A stretch of 64,000 bases of DNA from Rhynchopus euleeides (taxonomy: Eukaryota > Euglenozoa > Diplonemea > Diplonemida > Diplonemidae). The DNA is taken from positions 1,736,001 to 1,800,000 of the forward strand of contig OY723279.1 of NCBI GenBank assembly GCA_963210315.1, written 5' to 3'. Below, in pieces: positions 43,168 through 57,586 of the stretch. Made by a program: the position numbers and the translations under genes. Position 1 is the stretch's first letter; every line of letters starts with the position of its first letter. The notes under the pieces are model-generated. The model was not told where the DNA came from, did no database searches, and saw only the letters and a list, made by a program, of their open reading frames with translations.

Positions 43168-46100
43168 ATGGCGAGCTCGCATGATTTCAAGCAGTCTGCG
43201 AGCCTGGTCGACAGGCTGCGTGAGATCCTGCATGACTACCCCGACAGCAGCATCCTGAAGGAGATGCTGCAGAACGCAGACGATGCGGGGGCAACTGTGA
43301 TGAAGATCGGGTTCGACAGGCGGTCGTACCAGGAGGGCGGGGTGCCTGAGAGGTTCAACCCGACAGGGATGCAGGGGCCTGCACTGCTGGTCTACAACAA
43401 CGGCACATTCAGCGACAAGGACATCAGCTCTATTCAGAGCATCGGGCGGTCGGGGAAGAGGGACAACCTTCAGAAGACGGGGCGATTCGGGATCGGGTTC
43501 AACAGCGTGTACCACGTGTCGGACACGCCGTCATTTGTGAGCGGCAGCCGTGTGTGCTTCTTCGACCCGCTGTGCGAGCACCTTCCCGGTCGCAACGCCG
43601 GGTACAAGATGGACCTGAGTGACGCGGCGGACGCAGCACAGGTGCAGGCACACCCGTCGCTGATGCAGCCGTACTCGCGGTTCGGCTGCCGTGCTGTGGA
43701 CGGGCAGCACTTCGAGGGGACGCTGTTCCGGCTTCCTCTGCGCACACCCGGGCAGGCGGTGCGTGACGACTACCTGCGCAAGGTCCCCTTCCTGGAGGAG
43801 GACGTGGAGAAGCTGCTGTCCGGCTTCTGCTCGGAGGCGGGCTGCATGCCGCTGTTCCTGAAGAACGTGCGGACGCTGGAGGTGCACTACTTCGGGGAGC
43901 ACAGCACGGAGGACGAGCAGCGCACCTTCATCGCAGACCTGCCCGGGCTGTCTGCGGACAGCGCGGCCAGCCGTGCGTTCCACACACGCCTGCCCGTCCC
44001 TGCGACTGTGGAGGGGCTGATGCAGGTGTCGATGCGTGTGGACCTGGAGGTGGTGACGGGTGGCGTCGCGAAGGGCTGGCGCGTGCGGCAGTCGGCGGGC
44101 GGCGGGCTGGCGTGCCGCATGAGCTGCGATGGGGCGGCGGCGGACTACGGGATCAAGCTGCTGCCGTGGGGCGGTGTGGCTGCCCCGCTGTCGGGGGCGG
44201 TGGTGGCGGGTGAAGGCGGGGGTGAGGGTGACGGAGACGGAGACAGTGCTGGCCTCGGCAGAGCGTTCTGCTTCCTCCCCATGCCCGTGGCGACGGGGCT
44301 GCCCGTGCACATCAACGGCTACTTCGAGCTGCCCAGCGACCGTCGCGGGATCTTCTGGGGTGTGGGGGACACGGGCGAGGCGGAGCTGCGCAGCGCGTGG
44401 AACGAGGCCCTGCTGAAGGATGTGATCGCACAGGAGTACACGGTGCTGCTTCGTGACGTGCAGGAGGCGGTGTGCGGCACACCCGAGCGTGCCTGCGAGC
44501 TGTACGACCTCATGCCGGCACGCGACATCGACATGCCGTGGCGCCTCGTCAGCGAGGAGGTGTGCAAGCGGCTGGCGGACATCCCGTGCCTGTGGTGCGG
44601 CCCGTCCGGCGGGTGGCGGCGGCCCGACGGGTGCTGGGTGGCCACGGCAGGTGCAGTGCCGCACGCCGTGCTGGCGGGGCTGCGCAGCCTCGGGTTCGTG
44701 GTGGCGGAGGTGCCTGCGCGTGTAGCGCAGTGCCTGGGGGACAAGGCGCGCCCCCTGACTGCTGCCGCAGTGTGTGCCGGGGCTGCGCAGAACCCTGGGC
44801 GGGCGCATCCCGGCGGGAGGCTGGCGGCGGCAGAGGCGTGCGCCGTGCTGGACTGGGCCCTCAGCGAGCTGGCTGTGCTGAACGGGCACAACATCCCGGC
44901 ACCCACGTCCCCACTGGCGGTGTCGCTGCGGCAGCTGCCCCTCGCAGCTGTGCTGTCAGGCAGCACCGTGCCCTTCGCCGGAAGCGATCTGCTGCACTGC
45001 AGCAGCAGCACGGCAGCTGCCACCAGCACCCCCACGCGTGTGGAGCAGCTGGTGTGCGGCACGCCTGCAGGCGGACGCATCCTCAGCACAGCTGCGGTGG
45101 CGGGGTGCCCCTCCCTGCAGGAGAAGCTGCAGCTGCCGCAGTGGCGCAGCGTCCTGGGCGTCAGGCTGGCCACACGCAGCTCTGTGATGTCCCTGCTGCC
45201 GCTGGCGGGGCTGCCGCAGGGGTGTGCGCCTGCTGCTGGGAACAGGAACGGGAAGGACAACAGCACCATGAACCTGCAGACACACGTGGCGTGGTCGCAG
45301 CAGCTGTGGGCCTGCCTGGACGAGCTGGCTGACGGGGAGGGCGGCAGTGGCTGGGCCGACCCCGGGGTGGGGTGGTGTGTGGTGCCGTGTGGCGGGGGTG
45401 CCTACACGTGCCGCCTGCAGAGGCAGACGGCCGACACGGTGCGTGTGATGGGGGCCAGCAGCAGCACCGCAGACGCAACAGCTGTGCCGGGGGAACTGGA
45501 CACGGTCCTCAGGGAGGCTGGGGTGCACGCAGCGGACGTGCCGCACCTCGAGGGCTACATCCAGCAGCGCACCGCACTCGGGTGCTTCCGCGCACTGCAC
45601 GCCGCACGCGCCACACCCCTGCCCGCCGCGTCTGCCGGGGTGGTGCGGGCCTGGCTGGCACACACGCTGCACGCCTTGCCGCAGGCAGAGCTGCGCAGCA
45701 GGGCTGTGCAGCTGCCCGTGTGGCTGGTGTGGGGCGGTGCAGGCCCTGCCCCGCTGCCTGCAGGCCACTGCGTGCTGCCGAGCGCCATACGCGACACGCC
45801 TGTAGAGCAGCTGCTGCGCCACCACGCCAGGGCCTCGCCCGAGGAGGCTGAGGTGCTGGTGCGTGCAGGCGTGCCGCGTTTGTCCGACGCTGCATTCTGG
45901 GTCTCCTTTCTTCAAGACGCTGCGTGCACGCCTGGTGCAGAGGGCGGCAGCGAGCGGGCTGCCTTCGTGTCGGCTGCCGAGCAGGCGCTGTGTGCAGCTG
46001 TGCAGCACCCTGCGGTGCGGCAGGCCGCATGCGGCGCAGCAGTCGTGCCGACGGCGGCAGGAGTGCTGCGGCCACTGTGCAGCGGGCTGTACGCCAGCAC

Positions 46101-49100
46101 ACCGGAGAGCGCAGCGCTGCTCCCGGATTCGCGAATTGTCGAGGACGGGTTCGCCACTGGTAAGGCGCGCAACGCCCTGCTGCTGCTGGGGATGCGCACC
46201 ACCCTCAGCACGGACGACGTGGTGAGGGTGTGCTGCACGCTGGCAACGGAGGGCGACGTGAGTCGCGCGACGAAGATGCTGCGCTACGTGGACCGGAACC
46301 TGCAGTCGCTCCAGACAGATGTGATGTTTCAGAAACTGCAGGGCGTGGCGTGGGTGCCTGTCACGAAGCAGCTGCCGGACGCACTGCTGCCTGTGCAGGG
46401 CGGTGTGGCGGCACCGCTGCGTGTGGCAGCAGACGTGCGGCCACAGGACCAGATGTGGCTGTGCTCTGCGTCGAAGGGTATCGCCGCTCGCCCCTGCAGC
46501 GCTCGACTGTCCCGGTGCTTCGGGTGGGATGCACCGCTGCCTGCCGCCGTGCTTGTTGCGCAGCTACTTGCCGTGTCTGCAAAGCACGCTGAGTCAGCAG
46601 CAGACACCGCGGCAGGCGTGGCCGTGAACAGCCGGGTGCTGGAGCTGTACGGTGCACTGGAGGCACACCGGCAGGCGGGCAGCCTGGGTGCAGCACTGCA
46701 GGGTCTCGAGCAGCGCCCCTGTGTCTGGGTGGGGACACAGTTCGCACCCCCGCAGCAGGTGGCGCAGGAGACGACATACGGGCTGCCCGGTCTGCACACG
46801 CTGCCCGCAACGCTCCAGCAGTTCGCCACCCTGCTGCATGCGATGGGTGTGGAGCTGCGCTTCACCCCCAACACCTACACAGACGCGCTTGGGACGCTCG
46901 CACACGAGGCGGCAGGTGCATCGCTGTCGGATCCTGTGCTGCAGCAGGTGGTGGCGCTGCTGGTGCGACTCGAGCAGGATGTGGCGCACCTGCGGTCGCC
47001 TGTGCTGCTGCCCAGCATGGCGGGTGTGCTGTGCCCCTGCAACGCTCTGCTGTACGACGACATGCAGGGTGTGGAGTGCGGCGTCGAAGGGCTCGTACCC
47101 CTGCATCCCATGGTGCCGCGCAAGGTGGCAGAGACGTTCAACGTGCCGATGAAGCGGATGCTGGTGGCCTGCAGTGGTGAGGACGACTGGGACCTCGAGG
47201 ACGGCATCGAAGCCTACGGGCAGAGCGAGAGCCTCACGTCGCGCATCCGCAACATCCTGTCAGAGTATGTGTCGGACGTCGGGATCTTCAACGAGATGCT
47301 GCAGAATGCAGACGACGCGCAGGCGTCGCAGTTCACCGTGATGCTGGACATGACGGAGTACGGCACATCATCTCTGATGACCCCTGCACTCCACACGTGG
47401 CAGGGCCCGGCCATCGTGGTGCACAACGATGCACAGTTCACCAACGCTGACTTCTCCAACCTCGCGTCAGTGGGCAAAGGGGCGAAGCTGGAGTCCACCA
47501 GCAAGACGGGACGGTTCGGGATTGGGTTCAACGCTGTGTACCACTTCACAGACGTGCCGAGCATCCTGTCGGGCGGCAGCCTTGTGTTCCTCGACCCGCA
47601 CAGGAGACACGTGCGGGGCAGCACGGAAGGGGCGCCGGGCATCAAGTTGAGTGTCCCGTGGTCCCAGGCGAGCCTGTTTGCCGACCAGCTCGCACCTTAC
47701 CGGCAGGCGGGCACCGACATGGCCAGCGACCCGCAGCGTGTGTACGACGGGACGCTGTTCCGTTTCCCGCTGCGGACAGAGGAGGCGGCAGCACGGTCAG
47801 ACATCAGCAAGCAGACCTACAGCGTGCAGCAGGCGGAGGAACTGCTGCAGAAGTTCTGCGCCACCGCGTCGGAGCTGCTGCTCTTCCTGAAGCACGTGCG
47901 CTGCGTGCGTGTGCTGGTGCGGAACGGCGACAGTGTGGACGAGATGTACCACACGGAACTGTCGGTGGACCCTGCACACGAGGAGCGCCACAAGCAGGTG
48001 TACACCTTCGTTGCCGGCACCAGCGAGTCGAGCGCGTCACGCGACGGGCTGAAGCACCGCCTCAGCACCACACAGGACGCAGACCTGCCGTGGGAGGTGA
48101 CGGACGTGGCGATCGCAACACGGGCACGTGGGGAAGACGGGACCATCACCGAGACCAGGACCGGGTGGGTGCTCAGCGCTGGGATTGGTGGGGGCGAGAC
48201 CAAGGAGCTCGCGGTGAAGGCGGCGGAGGGGCGGAAGCTGCTGCCGTGGGGCGGTGTGGCGCTGCAGCGCGGCAGGGCGGCAGGCGCACCGGCAACAGGG
48301 CGTGCCTACGCCTTCCTGCCCCTGCCGCAGTCGAGCGGGATGGCGTGGCACATCAACGGGGCGTTCGACCTGTCGACAAACAGGCGCAACCTGTGGTTCG
48401 ATGACTTCGGGGAGCACGGGGAGCGGTCGCTGTGGAACGTGGCCCTGATGCAGGACCCCTGCGTGCCTGCTGCGGTGCGTCTGCTGCTGCGCCTGGCAGA
48501 GGAGGCGGGCAGCGCAGCCGCTGCCCAGCTGTACGAACTGCTTCCGGGTGCAGGCTTGCACGGCCTGTTTGAGCAGTTTGCTGACGCGCTCTACCTCCGC
48601 CTGCAGTCCGTCCCTGTGCTGGCGTCGATGAATGCTGACGGGTCTGTGGGTGCGTGGGTGGAGCCCAGCAAGGCCGTCCTGCTGGACATGCAGGAGGGCG
48701 ACACGCACTACGCACGCAGAGCAGTCATCGCCAAGGCCCTGGTGCTCGCAGGCAAGGTGGTGGCACCTGTCCCACCACACGTGTCTGCAATGCTGCTGAA
48801 GCACGGTGCTGTGGCCGTCACCCCTGAGTGCCTCCGCGAGACGCTGAAGGCGCTGCCGTCCCTGCCTTCCGGGCTGAAGCCTGCCGACGTGGCGCAGCTG
48901 CTGGCATACGCTGCGTCAGACCTGGGCACAGCAGGCAAGGGCTTCGAACACCTGCACGGTGTACCCCTGCTGCCGGTGATGTCGGGTGCTGTGAAGCGCT
49001 TCTGTGCTGGGACTGACCCTGCAGAGCTTGTCTTCTCCGGTGTTCCCCGCGGCTTCCTCAAGGGCCTCCCTGCTGTGCAGGGCATAGTGGTTCATGATCT

Positions 49101-52100
49101 CCTGTGGCGGTCAGGGGTGTCTTTGCACTCCCTCGCAGGCAGCACCAACCTGCGGCGGATGTGCAAAACGAAGCACCTGCACATCCTGCTGTCTAGCGCA
49201 CTTGACCCCAGCATGTTCGGCACACCACGTGTGTCACGTTGCAACCCGAAAGCACCGAAGAAGGAGGTGGTCGACGCCTTCTGGGAGGGAGTGCACCTCA
49301 TCCGTGGGAGGATCGAAGGTGACCTGCGGTGTTGGCCCCTGATCCCTGCCACCAGTGTCTTGGTAGACGATGCTAACAGACACACCGTCCTGTGGAGTGT
49401 CCGAAAAGACATGGTCCCTGTGCTGGTCGAGCTGGGCATCGACAGCGTGACGGACCCCTCCGACTACATCGCCGAGCTGGTCCCGCAGTCATCCCCTGCG
49501 ACGATTCTCGATGCGATGATTGCTGTGCACGAAACGACGAGTGCTGCCGTCTCGGCTGTTTCTGCGATGCAGCCGGAATCACGCGACAAGCTGCTTCAGT
49601 ACTTTGTGAAATACACAAAGTTGTACGGGAAGGCCCGGCTTCCTGCCCACCACATGGATCTGCTGAAGGCACTTCCCATCTTCCGCCTGCACCCAGCCAA
49701 ATCCGGTAGGTTCTCCCACATCGACCCCGAAGTGCAGCTGCCGCCCCGCAACATTCCTGCCTGTAACTCCACGATACTGGCTGGGCACTACGTGCTCCCG
49801 GAGGGAGATTTCAACCAGCAGTTCATGGAGGCGGTTGGTGCCACCACCGTGTCACACGAGGACTTCGTGACGCGTCTCCTCAGCAACCGGCCACTCGGTG
49901 TGAACGACGATGACGTTGCTGGTGTCGTTGTCGGCTACCTCTCAACCTGCGAGGCTCCTGAAACAGGGTCCCAAGCTGCTGACCTGCTGCGCGACACAGC
50001 ATGGATGCCCAACAGGGCGGGTGGCTTCAAGCGCCCCGCTCAGCTGCTGAACCCTGAACTTGCAGGGGTCGCATCTGTACCCGACTGCGTGCTGCCCCAT
50101 ACTCACTTACCACGTGACATTCTCTCCGAGGTTGGCGTCCACACTGAAATTACATGGCAGGCGGCTGTCGTGTGGGCGGAAGGTGTTAGCACCATCAGCC
50201 GCAGGAGCGATGCCCGCAAATCCGCCGCCAAGCTGCAACAGGCTGTGCGCGCACTGGACCCCACAGCCGGCGACTATTTCAGCTTCTGCACCATCTCGTG
50301 TGTGCCTGTGGAGCTGAGCAAATACACAGGGTACCCACACGACCCTGCACTGGTGCCAGACAACGGACTCATGCCCCCCGAGCAGGTGCAGCGTGCAAGC
50401 AACCGTGCCCTCTGCTCTGCTGTCTGCGGCATCGCTGAGGAGCAGCTTCTTGGTCATATCCCGATGTGGCTTGAAGAACAGGTAGTGCCGAGCACCGTGC
50501 TGGTGCAGCAGCTCCTGAAGGCGGTGGCTCTGGGCCCTGACGAGGTGGTGACCACGCGTGTCTACAGCGAGATCTCGAAGCGCTTGGAGAACAACGAGTG
50601 GAGGATGCGCAATGCCCTCGACGCGGTGCTGGACAAGGACATCGTGCGGATCGGTTCCTCCTTCAAGCGCCCCTCGGAGGTGGCCCTGAGCCCGCCGGCT
50701 GTGCAGGGTGCACCCTACCTGTGCCAGATGCCTGAGGATGAGTTGGCCAAGTGGAGAGCCGAGTGGGCACCGCTGCTGTCCGCACTGGGCATCGTGGAGA
50801 GCTTCGGCCCTGCGAACTACGCTGCCTGTGTCGCACGCCTTGCAGAGGAACGCAACGGGGAGGCCCTGGAGGCAGGCGTGCTTGAGAAGGTGGTGGAGAT
50901 TGCCAAACACGTGGCAGAGTCGGAGTCGCCACGCAGTCTGTCGCACCTGCCTAACACCTACGGGGTGCTGCGGGGTGTGAACCAGCTGGTGTACAACGAC
51001 ATGGACGGAGACGACACGACGCACGAGTTGGTGCACGCCTCCATCCCCAACGAAGTTGCAGAGCGTCTCGGGGGCAAGTCTTGCAAGCAGCGCGTGTACC
51101 TGGAGATCCAGCAGAGGGTGACGTGCCCGCAGAAGGCGCAGCTCGTGCCACGCCTGAAGGGGCACGGTGTGGAGAGCATCGTGCACGAGCTGCTGGGTGT
51201 GGCTCACCAGCTGGGTGCTGCGCACGTGGGCTTCACCCTCGACACCGCACAGCACGGCAGCGCGTTCGTGATCCCCAACACGGAGCAGCACCAAGGGCCA
51301 GGTGTGCTGTTCTGCCTGCAGGGTGTGCAGGTGTCGTGCGACGAGGTCGAGCGCCTGGTCAGCGGGGAGGCAGCACCGGGTGGCGGGCTCGGCCTTGCGG
51401 CGTGCTTCACTGCGTCGGACTGCGTGCAGGTGGCTGCCAGCGGGCAGCTGATGATCTTCCAACCAGGCGGTCTGTCACCCAGCCTGCCACTCGTCGAGGT
51501 GCGGCAGAGCTTCGGCCCACACCTGGCGGCCTTCCGTGGGGACGAGGAGGTGGGGCTGGCGGTGCGCTTCGGGCTGCGCACACAGGCGTCGGGACTCGGG
51601 CGTTCGTGCAGCCCTGCGGACTTCGGGGAGGTGCTGCGCAGGGTGTCGCGTGCGGTGCCGTCGATGCTGCCGCTGCGTCCGTCCGTGCAGCAGGTCGTGT
51701 TTGGCGAACAGGGACCTGCAGTCGCACAGGCAGAGGTACCGGCTGGGGCTGGCCTTGACGAGCAGCCTGCTGCAGCTGACGCCGACACGCTGCGTCCAGT
51801 GTCGCGGTGCGTCGTGCGGTTCCCCTCAGAGGCGGCGGGGAAGGACCCTCGGGCAGCAGCCTGGTGCAGGCAGCAGTTGAGGCACACGGGGCTGGCCGCA
51901 TTCATGGCGCCGGCGACGGAGAAGACAAGCGTGTACACTGTCGAGGTGGACAGGTTCGAGCCGAGGTGCGACGACAACACCGACGGTGACGGGGACGGCG
52001 GCGGTGGAGGCGAAACGTGCACCACACAGCGCTGGGCGGCAGTGCTGACGGCCGGTGCCATCCCCACACAGCTGCACGGGGTGGAGCTCGACCCTGTCGG

Positions 52101-55100
52101 CGGTGCTGCGGCACTGCTGGGTGTGGATGGGCAGCAGGCGGCCACCAGTGCGCTGTGTGCCGCAGGGCGCCAGCTGACGCTGTGCCCGCAACTGCACAGC
52201 ACGCCGACAGGCCTGCCTGTGCAGCTGCTGTGCGCGGAGGTGGGCTCTGAGGTGGCGGCACCCCAGATGGAGGCTTGGAACGCTGCGGTGCGACGCACGA
52301 TGCACACGGCGTACGGGGTGCTGCTGCGCGAGCTGTGCGCCCGCAGCAACACGCTTGCGCTGCCCACACAGCAGACGTGCTACTCCTTCTGGCCAGACGA
52401 CTCCCAAGCACGCGACACACACATGCAGTGTGTGGAACACGTCTACCGGCAGCTGTCCGCACACCCGCTGTTCCTGCTGTGCACGGCAGGGGCAGCAGCG
52501 TACGAGCCTGCCACAAAGGCGTCCTTTGCGTACGTGCAGGGGCTGTCCACAGAGCTCGAGGAGGGTGCGCTGTTGGCGGTGTCGCAGGAGCTGCCCGTCT
52601 TCAGCGTGCCGCAACACGTGGCCCGTGGGATGTGCCTCCACTCTGGGTCGGAGGGCGTCAGCGCGCTGTCTGCAGCTGATGTCTGTGACGCGTTCCGCAT
52701 GAACAGCGACACGGTCGACAGCCTTGTGTCCCGCCTGGACACCCCACAGCAGGTCGTCAGCCTGCTGGAAATTGCGGCAGACGCGCTGCAGCCGCACGAG
52801 GCAGGGCGTCTGAGGCAGGTGCGTCTTCTGCCTATGTACGAGGGTGCAGGCATCCTCACTGTCGCCGCATTCGCATCGCAAACCGTGTGGATCGGGGGCC
52901 AGGCCGAGTGCACCCTGTTCCCGCACAAGCTGGGGCAGTTCGCACACCCCTGCCTGATGGACTCGGAGACGCTGCGCCCTCTGCTGCTGGACGCCAAGGT
53001 GCAGGACGCACTCCGCCTGCACAAGCCTGCAGCACGCGAAGTGCTGCAGCTGCTGCAGGGTGCACAGCAAGCCACCCCTGTGCCCCGCAGCTGGAAGGGG
53101 CAGAGTGCCGTGCCTGCAGAGGCTGCTGCGGCTGTGCCGCACGAGTGGCTGCAGAGCCTGTGGTGCATCATGCAGCCCAACGACACAGCACGCTTCACAT
53201 CGTGGCCGCTCCTGCCGCTTGCAGACGGCCGCCTCGTCAGCTGTGGGGACGTGCAGCTTGTCTTCAACTTCGAAGCGGAGGAGGTGTCTGTGGGTGCTGC
53301 TGCCGAGGGCGGGACGGGTGCCGTGGACACACACACACCCGTGCCCTCGCACAGCGCACACGACCCTGCCGTGCTGCGTGAGCATGTGTGCGCCCTGGGG
53401 CTGCCTGTGGCGTCCCCTGTGTTCACAGGGGTCACACGCTTCCAGCCGCAGGGCACCGCAGCCCAGGTGGTGGCGCAGAAGCTGGCTGACTGCACGCAGC
53501 GCGGGTTGGTGCAGTGGGAGGGCGCGTGTGTGGCGCACACCGATGCCCTGCTGCAGTACCTTGCAGGCAGTTCGTCCGACTTTGGGGAGCAGGTGCATGC
53601 CGACAACATACGGAAGCTGCCACTCTTCACCCCGGTGTCGGACCCAGGGAGTCGTGTCGCCCTCCAGCAAACCGACTGCACTGCAGCACCGGCCGTGCCC
53701 TTCCTGCAGGATGTCAAGTGGTATGTACTGCACGTGTCTTGTGCCTCGCACGCCACACACCACAGGGTCACACGCTCAGACGAGACCGACCCGCTGCTGC
53801 AGCAGCTGGGTGTGGAGCTGCTGTCGGAAGCGGACGTGTGGGTGCGTGAGGTGATTCCGTCGCTGCACGACAACATGCGGTCAGATGAGCGCCACGACAA
53901 GGTATGTGCTGTGCCTGGTGCTGGCATTGATCCACACACCCTACACACTTCGTTGTGACACAGCTGCTGTACCTGCGTGACAACTACGCCCGTCTGCTTG
54001 GTGTTGTCGATGTTGGAGGTGCCGAAGGTGACGAAGGTCCTGAAGGTGCTGTTGTCGATGTTGAAGGTGCCGCAGGTGACGAAGACACCGACGCCCCCGC
54101 TGTTGCCGAATCCAGTGAATCGAGCGATGCAAATGAACCACACTTGGCCAGCGATCTCAGGGAACTGGAAACAGACATGATGAATGCCGCCATCGTATGA
54201 TTTGGATCTGGAACCGCTGCGCGCCCTCTGGGAAGTGGTCTTGGTTTCTGTCGCCACGCAACACGCCACTGCCTGCACACGATCCACCACACAGTTCCCC
54301 AACCGCGACGGCACGCTGATGACTGCCAGTGACTTCCTGCACCCGGACATCCAGCTGGTCAAGGTGTGCTTCCCTTGCTTGGCCTGCCTGCCACACCACA
54401 CCGCACAGGATGTCGTTGGCGATGACGGGTCGCGCCTTCCAGATGCACGCTACTGCGATGGGGCGTGGCTTACCTTCCTCCAGGAGCTGGGGATGCGGCC
54501 TGACGTATGGCGCTGCAGCGACACACACACACGGGTGGGCGGGGAGTGGGCAACGATGTGAAGTTGTGTGTTCCGTGTTCATGATTCCTCATTTGTCCAC
54601 ACCCACCCCACCTGCCACCACAGATGGACTCAGCAACGTTCCTCCGGTGTGCGGGATTCATCGACGAGGGGAAGGGCAAAGACCTGGACGCAGATGCCGT
54701 CAGCCGTGCCGCGCGTCTTGTGGACTCCCTCGTGTCTGACCTGGAAGCAGTACTGCCAGAGGAGGTGTCCGAGCGCATTCATGTTGTGGAGCAGCTGCGT
54801 CATCTGGCCATCGTGCCGCGTGTGGACCCCGTGCTGGGGAAGCACCGTCTGTTCACCTTCGCGCAGTGCTGCCTGCAGCAGGACGTGCAGCTTGTCGTGT
54901 TCAGCATGCCGACTCTGGAGCAGAAGTGGGTGCCGCCACGTGAGGCCTTCGCTCTGCTGTCGCTTGCATCGCCCCCGCCTGCAGAGGCTGTGGTGAAGTC
55001 GCTGGAGCGGGCCACAGACGCACTGATGCAGGAGTACCCGCTGGAGTCCAGCCCGGCAGCCGACTTCTGCGAAGCTGTGGCACACATCGTGGATGCGGTG

Positions 55101-56741
55101 CAGGACGTGGCGCGGCGTGAGAAGCTGCTGTCACGCGTGCGCAACACGGCGTGCCTGCCCGTCAACAATGCGGTGCTGGCACTCCCACGGCGCTGCTTCA
55201 TTGCAGCCGACAAGCCCATGCCGCCGCTGGTGCACGTGCTGCCCGCAGAGTACAAGCAGCATCTTGCTGTGCTGGAGGAGGTGGGGGTGCGCACGTCTCC
55301 CGACGAGTCGTTCTACCAGGCGACGCTGGAGGAGCTGGCACAGGTGCAGCGGCCGCTCAGCCCTGGGGAGCTGAACGGCGTGCTGTACATGGTGCAGGTG
55401 CTGTGCGCCAAGGGTGAGGCGGTTGCATTCGTGCCCGATACTGGCAGCGTGATGCGGGACGCGACACGCACGCTGTACAACGACGCACCGTGGCTGATGC
55501 CGCGCCTGCAGGACGGGGCGCTGTCGTTCGCACACCCACGCCTGGAGCAGAGCCTCTGCGAGCGCGTGGGGCTGTGCACACTGCAGCGTGCGCTTGTGGA
55601 GCACCTCAAGGGCAGCCCTGCTGTGGTGGAGAGTGCAGAGGCTGACGAGCTGACGGAGCGCCTTCACAGCAAGGAGCTCGTGGTGTGCCTGCTGGACCTG
55701 CTGCGGTTCCAGCTGAGCGACGTGCCGCACGCACACGTCGTGGAGACGACGCTGCGGAAGTACCGCGTGCAGTTTGTCGAGGCGCTGCACACGCGCCTGC
55801 TGTCGGGCGGTGCAGACGGGGAGGACGTGACTGGTGACGCGGACGGGTGTCTCTTCTTCACAGACGATGAGGCACACATCATCTACGTGTCTGCTGCACG
55901 CCTCCCTGCAGGGCTGGACGCGGCTGCCGCTGTCGCACGCTGTGCCGTGCGCATCCTGCGCCTGCCGCAGGTTCCGCCCTTCCTGGCGCGGGTACTCGCC
56001 TGCCGCCCTGCCGACATGCAGGCCTGCGTGTGTGCCCTGCAGCTCGCCAACGGTGGGGGCGGTGCTGCAGGAGAGCGTGCGAAGCTGGGGCATGAGCTTG
56101 TTGGGGCGGATGCGGGTGTGGTGCAGCAGGTGGGCCGGCGCCACGTTGTCGGCGAGTGCGTCGCGTGGGAAGATGAGACGGGCATTCGCCGGTACGGCGA
56201 GGTTGCGGGTGTCTACGAGACCCAGATGGCCGACGCGCCGTACAACTACGACATCCGTGTTGGACTTGCGAAGAAGCGCATTCCCTGCACACACGTCTTC
56301 ATGTTTGCGAGTGCACCCGTCCCCGACACTGCAGGCGGCACACCGGCTGCTGCTGCAGGTGTGGGTGGCGACGCACCTGCCGACGCTGATGCATCAGACG
56401 ACGCAGGGCGGCACCGCATCCTGACGAGCCTCATGCAGCAGCTCGGCATCCAGGTGGACTCCGATGTCGCGACCCTGATGGACAAGCTGGAGGACACACG
56501 GCGCGAGGTGCAGGGGCTGCACAACCGCATCGGGCAGGCCGACAAGAAGGTGGAGCGCCTGCAGCGCGAGAGCGAGGACATGCACGCGCATTCCGACTGC
56601 TGCGTGTGCCTCACCCCGATGGAGTCGAAGAAGGTGCTCGTACCCTGTGGGCATGTGCTCTGCGATGAGTGCTCGGAGCGTTGCGAGAAGTGCCCCCACT
56701 GCAGGGTGGAGGTGCAGTCGCGTGTCAAGCTCTACCTGTAG
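43168..56741 (+). CDS. SACS: sacsin-like giant protein with C-terminal RING finger
   Basis: Five exons: 43168-53901, 53964-54194, 54295-54363, 54409-54504 and 54624-56741, all phase 0, totalling 4,415 residues (human sacsin 4,579). Introns are only 62, 100, 45 and 119 bp. Two clear Hsp90-type GHKL ATPase modules occur. Module 1 is near residue 10-190 (EMLQNADDAGAT, TGRFGIGFNSVYH); module 2 is near 1355-1560 (EMLQNADDAQAS, TGRFGIGFNAVYH). Each is followed by LLPWGGVA and a HING(Y/A)F(E/D)L motif. A third repeat near 2650 is degraded and lacks the NADDA box. Exons 2-5 restore sacsin repeat text such as FPNRDGTLMTASDF and WLTFLQELGMRPD. The C-terminus has a coiled coil and a C3HC4 RING (CCVC, CGHVLCDEC, CPHC). 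There is no DnaJ or HEPN end as in animal sacsin; the layout is that of the plant RING-type sacsin-like proteins. The likely role is chaperone plus ubiquitin ligase. Confidence 0.93.
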
Positions 56742-57586
56742 TCCCACCGCACGCTGTCGCCATCGCACAGCACCTCACACGCAAGGTGCGACACATCAGC
56801 GGACACCCGCAGCAAGACAGCATCCTCTTGGTTGCACCCCACAACACCTCAAGGAGAAACTCATGAATCACGGTTGCCCCGCTCCCCTCGAATGACTCAG
56901 GTGCCTTCAGGCAAATGCAGGCTGCCGGAGCGATTTGCTGCTGAACGGAGTTTTGCTGCTTTCTCTCTCCCCCCCCCCTTTCTCCCCCCCTCTATCGTAT
57001 GTGAATGTCCCCGTATACAGCTAGAATACCCAGCAGTACAGCCCCCCCCCCCCCCCGGGCCCCCCCCCCCCTCTCTCTCTCTCATCTCCGACATTCTTCC
57101 TCCTCGCCACCCTCTATACCCTCCCCGCTCTCCTTTCCCCCTCCCCCTCCGACCCAAACTGACCCTGGAGACGACTTTTTGTCGTTTTCATGTTTGGACA
57201 CCAGAGGGTCCGCTGGTGCCTCTCCCCCCTGTTCACCCCCGGGAGGGAGGGGAGGACGGTGGCTCTCTTGGTAGTTGAAACATCGGGATTTCAGCCCGCT
57301 GCGGCACATGGCATGTTCTCCCGCAGAGGCTCCTGTTGGATTGAACCAGACCCAGGGTTTGCAGGGGATGTGAGAGAGTGGCGTGATTCTGCCTCGTCGT
57401 GCCTGACAGGTGCAACACAACACAACACAAAAAACATACCACCCACCCGCTTTGGCGTGGCCAACACCCCAACATCCCTGCCTGTGCCCCACCCCGATGG
57501 AATCGAACCCCAATCCCATCTATCCCAACCCTTATCATTGCCTTTGCCTTTCGCATTGCCCGCTGCCCCCCCCGCCCTCCCAGGTC
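56742..57586. other. 3' flank of the sacsin-like gene
   Basis: No gene recognised. C runs occur at about 56970-57075, followed by CT-rich simple sequence. Confidence 0.6.

Noticed and set aside
52443-54401. A 652-codon minus-strand open frame over the sacsin-like gene, and other long antisense frames at 43531-44889, 50107-51462, 51826-53763 and 61074-63830
   Set aside because: They mirror the GC-rich codon pattern of the real plus-strand gene and give compositional Ser/Cys/Arg or His/Arg proteins without domains. The plus strand has clear sacsin motifs.
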